26,448 nucleotides of DNA from an uncultured Georgenia sp. (GTDB lineage: Bacteria; Actinomycetota; Actinomycetes; Actinomycetales; Actinomycetaceae): assembly GCF_937958535.1 (NCBI RefSeq), contig NZ_CALGNQ010000120.1, forward strand, positions 1 to 26,448. The letters are read 5' to 3'. Of this stretch, positions 22,349-26,448 are shown piece after piece. Below the pieces are notes generated by a model that searched no databases, had not been told where the DNA came from, and was given only the letters and a program-made list of their open reading frames with translations. A program made the translations under genes and the position numbers. How positions within the stretch are numbered: position 1 is the first letter of the stretch; each line of letters opens with the position of its first letter.

Positions 22349-22383
22349 CTTTCGCCCACAGGTCTGTGGATAACGGGCGAAAG
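22349..22383. promoter_or_regulatory. Hairpin with consensus DnaA box downstream of mfd
   Basis: CTTTCGCCC (22349-22357) and GGGCGAAAG (22375-22383) form a perfect 9-bp stem, and CCACAG-GT-CTGTGG (22356-22369) forms an overlapping 6-bp palindrome. TGTGGATAA (22365-22373) is the exact complement of the DnaA box TTATCCACA. Related TCCACA/TGTGG cores occur at 22342, 22396 and 22408. The hairpin probably serves as the mfd terminator; a DnaA-binding role is a hypothesis. The rest of 22330-22534 shows nothing else definite. Confidence 0.5.
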
Positions 22384-22534
22384 CCCACGTCACCCTGTGG
22401 AGGGGACTGTGGGCAGACACCGGGCGGTCCGCGCCGGTCCGGCCCGGTCCCCGCCCTCCTGGGCGGGCGACGGCGTGGCGTCACGGACGATGTCGGTGGC
22501 CGGTGTGACAGTGGGGACGAGGAGAGGAGGCCCC

Positions 22535-22723
22535 ATGACCGCAGTCCTGGCCGAACGGCCCAACGCCGTGGCAGCACCGGCGGCACCCGCGCCCCACGCG
22601 CCCACCCCGGACGACGTCGACCGTGACGGGATCGAGGTCTACTGCCCCGAGGCGGAGGCCTGGAGCCGCACCCGCCAGCTCTTCTGCGAGAGCTGCGGTG
22701 CCACCGACCACGACCTGCGCTAG
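22535..22723 (+). CDS. Small Cys-rich protein of unknown function (62 aa)
   Basis: I do not recognise this family. The ATG at 22535 is preceded by an excellent ribosome site, GGAGAGGAGG (22521-22530), which supports real translation. The first ~27 residues are Ala/Pro-rich and probably disordered. The remainder reads DGIEVYCPEAEAWSRTR followed by QLFCESCGATDHDLR, with one Cys, then a CxxC pair and a His, as in a small zinc ribbon or knuckle. There is no signal peptide or membrane segment. The frame is open further upstream to 22397, but that region lacks a ribosome site. The gene ends in CTAG, whose complement is the stop codon of the convergent GNAT gene, so the two overlap by 4 bp with no terminator between. 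Confidence 0.6.
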   Translation: MTAVLAERPNAVAAPAAPAPHAPTPDDVDRDGIEVYCPEAEAWSRTRQLFCESCGATDHDLR

Positions 22724-23301
22724 CCGCAGGGGAGCCGGACGACCGCGCGAGCCGGGGAGGGGCGGGCCTCCTCGGTGAAGCCCGCGTCGAGGAAGAGCCC
22801 GAGCGGTCCGTGGAAGAGCTCGGCGGAGGAGAGCGAGCGCCGGGCGGACGGGTCGACCGGGTAGGCCTCGACCACGGCCGCGCCATGGCGCCGCGCGAGC
22901 TCGACGGCGCCGTCGAGCAGCGCCCGGGCCACGCCCTGGCGTCGGTGGCCGACCCGCACGACGAAGCAGCTCACCGACCAGACCCCGGCGACCTCGCCGC
23001 GGCTCACCGGGGACGCGAGCAGCCGCGGGTAGTCCTCCTTGGGCCCCACCGCGCACCACCCCACCGGCTCCCCGTCCCGGTAGGCGAGGACACCCGGCGG
23101 CACCGGGCCGGAGCTCACCTGCTCGCGCAGGGCGGCGCGCAGCTGCGGCACCGAGGCACCGGCCCAGTCCCGGCCGCGCAGCCGGTAGTACTGGCACCAG
23201 CACCCGGCGGGGTCGCCTCGGGTCCCCATGACCGTGACGACGTCCGGCCAGCGCTCCGCCGTCGCGGGCCGCACCCGTACCTGCCCTGACGTGCCGCCCA
23301 T
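22720..23301 (-). CDS. GNAT family N-acetyltransferase
   Basis: A 193-aa acetyl-CoA-dependent N-acetyltransferase of unknown substrate. The fold is recognisable from VRVRPATAERWPDVVTVMG (beta1-alpha1), GVLAYRDGEPVGWCAVGP (beta2-3), VWSVSCFVVRVGHRRQGVARALLDGAVELARRHGA in pieces with the pyrophosphate-binding RRQGVA, and the late GLFLDAGFTEEARPSPARAVVRL. The early CWCQYYRLR segment is a Cys/aromatic motif typical of one actinobacterial GNAT subgroup. The start is the ATG at 23301 with GAGGGGG ahead; upstream extension to 23457 would cross the divergent lipoprotein promoter. It overlaps the 62-aa gene tail-to-tail and is divergent from the lipoprotein gene. Confidence 0.88.
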   Translation of the reverse strand: MGGTSGQVRVRPATAERWPDVVTVMGTRGDPAGCWCQYYRLRGRDWAGASVPQLRAALREQVSSGPVPPGVLAYRDGEPVGWCAVGPKEDYPRLLASPVSRGEVAGVWSVSCFVVRVGHRRQGVARALLDGAVELARRHGAAVVEAYPVDPSARRSLSSAELFHGPLGLFLDAGFTEEARPSPARAVVRLPCG

Positions 23302-23377
23302 CCGGGCCCCCTCGCGGTGTGTGCCGGTCGGCCCCAGGGTGGCACACGCGGGTGCCCGGGGGACCCGCCCGCTCCCG

Positions 23378-23383
23378 TACGAT
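23378..23383 (+). promoter_or_regulatory. -10 box of the lipoprotein-mazG operon
   Basis: TACGAT fits TAnnnT, with a ~39-nt leader and ribosome site GAGGGAGG (23414-23421) before the GTG at 23429. It lies in the divergent gap with the GNAT gene. Confidence 0.45.
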
Positions 23384-23428
23384 GGTCCGTGGCCGGTGCA
23401 CCGCCGGCACGACGAGGGAGGTATCACG

Positions 23429-23959
23429 GTGACATCGACGAGGCTGAGCCGCGGCATCGCCGCAGCCGCCCTGCTGGCCGGGCTCGCCCTGGGAGGCTGT
23501 TCGGCGAACCCCGGTGCCGCGGCCGTCGTGGACGGTCAGCGAATCTCCGAGGAGGAGCTCGCCCGCACGGTCGCCGACTTCTCCACCGTGGTCGGGCAGC
23601 CCGTCGAGGCGCGCCAGCTGCTCGGCACCCTCATCGTCGCCCCCGCCATCCTCGAGGTCGCCGCCGACTACGGCGTGGCTGCCTCCGACGAGGAGGCCGC
23701 CCAGCTCCTCGACGGCCAGCTGGAGGCCGCCGGCGAGACCCCGCCGGAGGAGTACAGCGACGGCGTCATCCAGGTGGCGAAGGTCGTCATCGTCAACCAG
23801 CAGATGATGATGGCGCCGGACGCGAACGCGGCGATCGAGGAGGTCAACGCCCGGATCGCCGAGGCGGACATCGAAGTCAGCCCGCGGTACGGCGAGTTCG
23901 ACCCGGCCGCCGGCGAGGTGCTCGCCGACGAGCTGCCCTGGATCGTCTCGGGGCAGTGA
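23429..23959 (+). CDS. SurA-N-like lipoprotein
   Basis: A 176-aa exported lipoprotein. The signal peptide MTSTRLSRGIAAAALLAGLA ends in a lipobox LGGC, with the lipidated Cys at about residue 24. The mature part begins AAVVDGQRISEEELARTVAD, the start of a SurA/PrsA N-terminal chaperone-like domain, and continues as an acidic helical domain to the C-terminus. No parvulin PPIase domain is present, so any role is likely in extracytoplasmic folding or scaffolding rather than prolyl isomerisation. A lipoprotein (LpqU in M. tuberculosis) also lies between mazG and eno in mycobacteria, though I do not claim homology. The GTG at 23429 has a strong ribosome site, and the TGA overlaps the mazG start by 4 bases. 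Confidence 0.85.
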   Translation: MTSTRLSRGIAAAALLAGLALGGCSANPGAAAVVDGQRISEEELARTVADFSTVVGQPVEARQLLGTLIVAPAILEVAADYGVAASDEEAAQLLDGQLEAAGETPPEEYSDGVIQVAKVVIVNQQMMMAPDANAAIEEVNARIAEADIEVSPRYGEFDPAAGEVLADELPWIVSGQ

Positions 23960-24657
23960 CCCAGGCCCGGTCCGGCGAGGCGCTCGCGGCGGTCGTCGCC
24001 GCGATGGACCGGCTGCGCTCACCGGGCGGCTGCCCCTGGGACGCCGAGCAGACCCACCGGTCACTGGCGCCCTACGCCATCGAGGAGGCCTACGAGCTGG
24101 CCGAGGCGGCCGAGTCCGACGACCGTGCCGCCCTGCGCGGCGAGCTGGGCGACCTGCTCCTGCAGGTGGTGTTCCACGCCCGGGTGGCCGAGGAGCACCC
24201 CGAGGACCCCTTCTCCCTCGACGACGTCGCCCGGGTGCTCCACGACAAGCTCCTCCGGCGCCACCCGCACGTCTTCGCCGACGGCGAGGCCCGCTCGGCG
24301 GCCGAGGTGGAGACCGCCTGGCACGAGATCAAGAAGCGCGAACGCGGCGGCGCGGACGTGCTCGCCGGCATCCCGCGGGCGCTGCCGGCCCTCGCCCGGG
24401 CGCAGAAGGTCGCCCGTCGGCTGCGGCGCGAAGGCGTGACCGACGACGTCCTCCTCGCGGACCACAGCGCTCCCCGGACATCCCCGACCACCGGCGACGC
24501 CGGCACCACCGACCCCGGGGTGGCCGCCGCTCCCGCCGACGAGCGGACGCTCGGCCGCGAGCTCATGGCCCTCGTGCTGCGGGCGGAGGCGGCCGGGCTC
24601 GACGCCGAGGCCGCGCTGCGTGCCCACCTCCGCCGACTGGAGTCGCTGCCCACCTGA
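23956..24657 (+). CDS. mazG: Nucleoside triphosphate pyrophosphohydrolase MazG
   Basis: MazG hydrolyses NTPs and dNTPs to monophosphate and pyrophosphate, removing oxidised or non-canonical nucleotides and influencing stress and (p)ppGpp levels. The 233-aa protein has the start RLRSPGGCPWDAEQTHRSL and the all-alpha Mg-binding signature AIEEAYELAEA (E43, E44, E47) followed by RGELGDLLLQVVFH (E63, D66). After HEIKKRER the family usually continues into a second MazG-like region. Here a low-complexity Pro/Thr/Ala stretch (ADHSAPRTSPTTGDAGTTDP) interrupts it, with a remnant ELMALVLRAEAAGLDAEAALR at the end. The GTG start overlaps the lipoprotein stop (GTGA). The mfd-mazG-eno neighbourhood is conserved, and mycobacterial MazG protects against oxidative mutagenesis. 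Confidence 0.95.
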   Translation: MTQARSGEALAAVVAAMDRLRSPGGCPWDAEQTHRSLAPYAIEEAYELAEAAESDDRAALRGELGDLLLQVVFHARVAEEHPEDPFSLDDVARVLHDKLLRRHPHVFADGEARSAAEVETAWHEIKKRERGGADVLAGIPRALPALARAQKVARRLRREGVTDDVLLADHSAPRTSPTTGDAGTTDPGVAAAPADERTLGRELMALVLRAEAAGLDAEAALRAHLRRLESLPT

Positions 24658-24690
24658 CGGAGGTCCCGATGCCTCCGGACGCGGCGCGAC

Positions 24691-24696
24691 TATCGT
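24691..24696 (+). promoter_or_regulatory. -10 box of eno
   Basis: TATCGT fits TAnnnT and gives a leader of ~31 nt with ribosome site GAAGGAG (24721-24727) at 6 bases from the GTG. No -35 consensus is seen in the short gap after mazG. Confidence 0.5.
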
Positions 24697-24733
24697 GGAC
24701 CCGACAAATCACGTCGACATGAAGGAGACATCC

Positions 24734-26014
24734 GTGGCCAGCATCGAGGCCGTAGGAGCACGCGAGATCCTCGACTCGCGTGGCAACCCCACCGTGGAGG
24801 TCGAGGTCGCGCTCGACGACGGCACCGTCGCCCGGGCAGAGGTCCCCTCGGGTGCCTCGACCGGTGCGTTCGAGGCCGTCGAGCGCCGTGACGGCGACAA
24901 GAGCCGCTACCTCGGCAAGGGCGTGCAGGACGCCGTGAACGCCGTTGTCGACGACATCGCCGCCGAGATCCTGGGCCTGGAGGCCAGCGAGCAGCGGATC
25001 ATCGACCAGACCCTCGTCGAGCTCGACGGCACCCCGAACAAGGGCAAGCTCGGCGCGAACGCCATCCTCGGCGTCTCCCTCGCCGTGGCCCGCGCCGCCG
25101 CCGACAGCGCCGGCCTGTCGCTCTTCCGCTACGTCGGCGGCCCCAACGCCCACGTGCTGCCCGTCCCGATGATGAACATCCTCAACGGCGGCTCGCACGC
25201 GGACTCCAACGTCGACATCCAGGAGTTCATGATCGCCCCCGTCGGCGCGGCCACCTACAAGGAGGCGCTGCGCTGGGGCACGGAGACCTACCACGCGCTG
25301 AAGTCGGTGCTCAAGGGCCGCGGCCTGGCCACCGGCCTGGGCGACGAGGGCGGTTTCGCCCCGAACCTGGAGACCAACCGCGCCGCGCTCGACCTGATCA
25401 TCGAGGCGATCGAGAAGGCCGGGTACAAGCCGGGGGAGGACATCGCCCTGGCGCTCGACGTCGCGGCCACGGAGTTCTTCCAGGACGGCGCCTACCAGTT
25501 CGAGGGCAAGGCGACCACCCCGGAGGAGATGGTCGCCTACTACGAGCAGCTCGTCTCGGACTACCCGCTCGTGTCCATCGAGGACCCGCTGAGCGAGGAC
25601 GAGTGGGACAGCTGGGCCCAGCTCGTCGCCGCCATCGGGGACCGTACCCAGATCGTCGGTGACGACCTGTTCGTCACCAACCCGGAGCGGCTGGCCAAGG
25701 GCATCGAGCTCAAGGCGGCCAACTCCCTGCTCGTCAAGCTCAACCAGATCGGCACCCTGACCGAGACCCTCGACGCCGTCTCGCTGGCCCAGCGCAACGG
25801 CTTCACCGCGATGGTCTCGCACCGCTCCGGGGAGACCGAGGACACCACCATCGCCGACCTCTCCGTCGCGGTGAACGCCGGCCAGATCAAGACCGGCGCG
25901 CCCGCCCGCGGGGAGCGCATCAACAAGTACAACCAGCTGCTGCGCATCGAGGAGGAGCTCGACGACGCCGGCGTCTACGCCGGCCGCTCGGCCTTCCCGC
26001 GCGCCCAGGCCTGA
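24734..26014 (+). CDS. eno: Enolase (phosphopyruvate hydratase)
   Basis: Enolase interconverts 2-phosphoglycerate and phosphoenolpyruvate in glycolysis and gluconeogenesis and needs Mg2+. The 426-aa sequence is highly conserved: AREILDSRGNPTVEVEV, the mobile loop SGASTGAFEA, MMNILNGGSHADSNVDIQEF in parts, GDEGGFAPN, metal ligands in ALDVAATEF, SIEDPLSEDEW and GDDLFVTN, the catalytic Lys335 in VKLNQIGT, and the signature MVSHRSGETEDT (His363). I prefer the GTG at 24734, because the GAAGGAG ribosome site lies just upstream. An in-frame ATG at 24719 would place that site inside the gene. A strong terminator follows. Confidence 0.99.
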   Translation: MASIEAVGAREILDSRGNPTVEVEVALDDGTVARAEVPSGASTGAFEAVERRDGDKSRYLGKGVQDAVNAVVDDIAAEILGLEASEQRIIDQTLVELDGTPNKGKLGANAILGVSLAVARAAADSAGLSLFRYVGGPNAHVLPVPMMNILNGGSHADSNVDIQEFMIAPVGAATYKEALRWGTETYHALKSVLKGRGLATGLGDEGGFAPNLETNRAALDLIIEAIEKAGYKPGEDIALALDVAATEFFQDGAYQFEGKATTPEEMVAYYEQLVSDYPLVSIEDPLSEDEWDSWAQLVAAIGDRTQIVGDDLFVTNPERLAKGIELKAANSLLVKLNQIGTLTETLDAVSLAQRNGFTAMVSHRSGETEDTTIADLSVAVNAGQIKTGAPARGERINKYNQLLRIEEELDDAGVYAGRSAFPRAQA

Positions 26015-26018
26015 CAGC

Positions 26019-26054
26019 GACCGGCCCGGCCCTCGCAGCGGGGCCGGGCCGGTC
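26019..26054 (+). terminator. Strong hairpin terminator after eno
   Basis: A perfect 14-bp stem (26019-26032 with 26041-26054, core ACCGGCCCGGCCC) with an 8-nt loop starts 4 bases after the eno stop. A short CGTTCC follows rather than a U-tract. Confidence 0.85.
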
Positions 26055-26063
26055 CGTTCCTCC

Positions 26064-26246
26064 GTGCGCCCGCTCCTGCACCGTGCCCCGCTCTGCCGGG
26101 AGTACGGGGGCCGGGGGGCGCACTGTACGTGTAGGGGGCCCGGGCGCAGCCGGGTACCGGCGCCCGGAGCGGGCGCACGATGCGTGGAGGGGGCCCCGGG
26201 CACTGCCGGGTACCGCGCCCGGAGCGGACGCCCGGTGTGTGTGGGG
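26064..26246. repeat. GC-rich tandem repeat with 55-bp units in the eno-divIC gap
   Basis: Two 55-bp units are directly adjacent, 26118-26172 and 26173-26227. Both start GCGCAC, share AGGGGGCCC and GCCGGGTACC, and end GCGCCCGGAGCGG. A degenerate unit seems to precede them (26064-26117, containing GCCGGGAGTAC) and a partial one follows (26228-26246). Within each full unit CCGGGC and GCCCGG flank the TACC core, so each can fold into a hairpin. This fills most of the ~300-bp gene-free stretch between eno and the next gene; I find no ORF with coding character there. Confidence 0.75.
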
Positions 26247-26257
26247 TGACGCACCCC
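26243..26257. other. Short hairpin after the tandem repeat
   Basis: GGGGTG-ACG-CACCCC is a perfect 6-bp stem with a 3-nt loop; outer GGTGT/ACACC can extend it. It may be a terminator remnant or the degraded end of the tandem repeat. No function can be assigned. Confidence 0.4.
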
Positions 26258-26325
26258 GCCCCAACACCCGACTCACGTGGGCGCGTTGCCGGACCCAGCC
26301 CGCACCGTGAGGGACGATGGTCGGC

Positions 26326-26448
26326 ATGACAGCGCGCCGCCCGAACGGTCGTCGGGGCACCGGGGGAGCCGCGCGTCCGTCGACCGGGCGCCCGGCGGGG
26401 GCCCGCCCGGGCCGTCCCGGTGCCGCCGGCCGCCCCGGCGCCACAGAT
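26326..26448 (+). CDS. Probable septum formation initiator (DivIC/FtsB-type), N-terminus only
   Basis: The frame opens at the ATG at 26326 and is still open at the window end, giving 41 residues. What is visible is an Arg/Gly/Pro/Ala-rich, positively charged cytoplasmic-type tail beginning MTARRPNGRRGTGG, with no domain yet. The identification rests on context: in actinobacteria a FtsB/DivIC septum protein with a basic disordered N-terminus normally follows eno. An in-frame ATG at 26317 is an alternative start. A -10-like ACGAT ends 7 bases before 26326, so the transcript may be leaderless. Confidence 0.55.
   Translation, partial: MTARRPNGRRGTGGAARPSTGRPAGARPGRPGAAGRPGATD

Noticed and set aside
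18568..22359. 1263-codon minus-strand open frame opposite mfd
   Set aside because: No recognisable motifs, extreme Gly/Arg/Asp/Leu content, and exact antisense to a fully conserved Mfd. It is a codon-bias artefact.
22341..22413. Chromosomal replication origin
   Set aside because: Only one perfect DnaA box is present, there is no AT-rich unwinding region, and the usual dnaA-dnaN or rpmH neighbours are absent.

Overview
The window is about 26 kb of very GC-rich DNA with dense, short-gapped genes, frequent GTG starts and many TAnnnT -10 boxes. It reads as a chromosomal segment of a high-GC actinobacterium, most likely of the order Micrococcales. The genus is not determined. The gene order metG-tatD-rpfB-rsmA-ispE ... 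glmU-prs-rplY-pth ... mfd-lipoprotein-mazG-eno-(divIC) matches the conserved actinobacterial core cluster known from the Mycobacterium tuberculosis Rv1007c-Rv1024 neighbourhood. Most of the window is therefore housekeeping, and I see no phage, transposase, integrase, CRISPR array or obvious defence system.

Layout. 1-4613: the 3' end of metG, tatD, and two tandem secreted G5-domain cell-wall hydrolases, one with a lysozyme/SLT-like C-terminus and the other a classical RpfB. A near-identical GTAAC-type palindrome sits ahead of each. The block ends at a strong hairpin. 4804-8442: rsmA-ispE (ATGA overlap) followed by a Uup-like ABC-F ATPase; rsmA and the ABC-F gene both look leaderless. 8443-13583: an accessory cassette with a BBE-type FAD oxidase (+), then on the minus strand a MarR regulator, a NatB/NatA-type ABC exporter and a TetR regulator, closed by tRNA-Gln(UUG). 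13634-17845: glmU-prs (ATGA overlap), rplY/ctc with a long leader, then pth behind a 15-bp hairpin. 17963-18583 (-): a YciO-type TsaC/Sua5 homologue. 18727-22329: mfd, followed by a hairpin that contains a consensus DnaA box. 22535-26014: a 62-aa Cys-rich protein, a convergent GNAT acetyltransferase, a SurA-N-like lipoprotein overlapping mazG, and eno. 26015-26448: the eno terminator, a GC-rich tandem repeat of 55-bp units, and the first 41 codons of a probable DivIC/FtsB-type septum protein.

Functional links. The core genes serve translation and its quality control (metG, rsmA, rplY, pth, tRNA-Gln, possibly yciO), cell-envelope precursor supply and remodelling (glmU, ispE, the two Rpf-like proteins, DivIC), nucleotide metabolism and sanitation (prs, mazG), transcription-coupled repair (mfd) and glycolysis (eno). 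Five gene pairs share 4-base start/stop overlaps (metG/tatD, rsmA/ispE, natA/natB, glmU/prs, lipoprotein/mazG), which implies translational coupling. The points most worth a second look are regulatory and structural: the shared rpf palindromes and structured rpfB leader, the candidate TetR and MarR operators, the palindromes ahead of tRNA-Gln, the DnaA-box hairpin after mfd, and the tandem repeat after eno.
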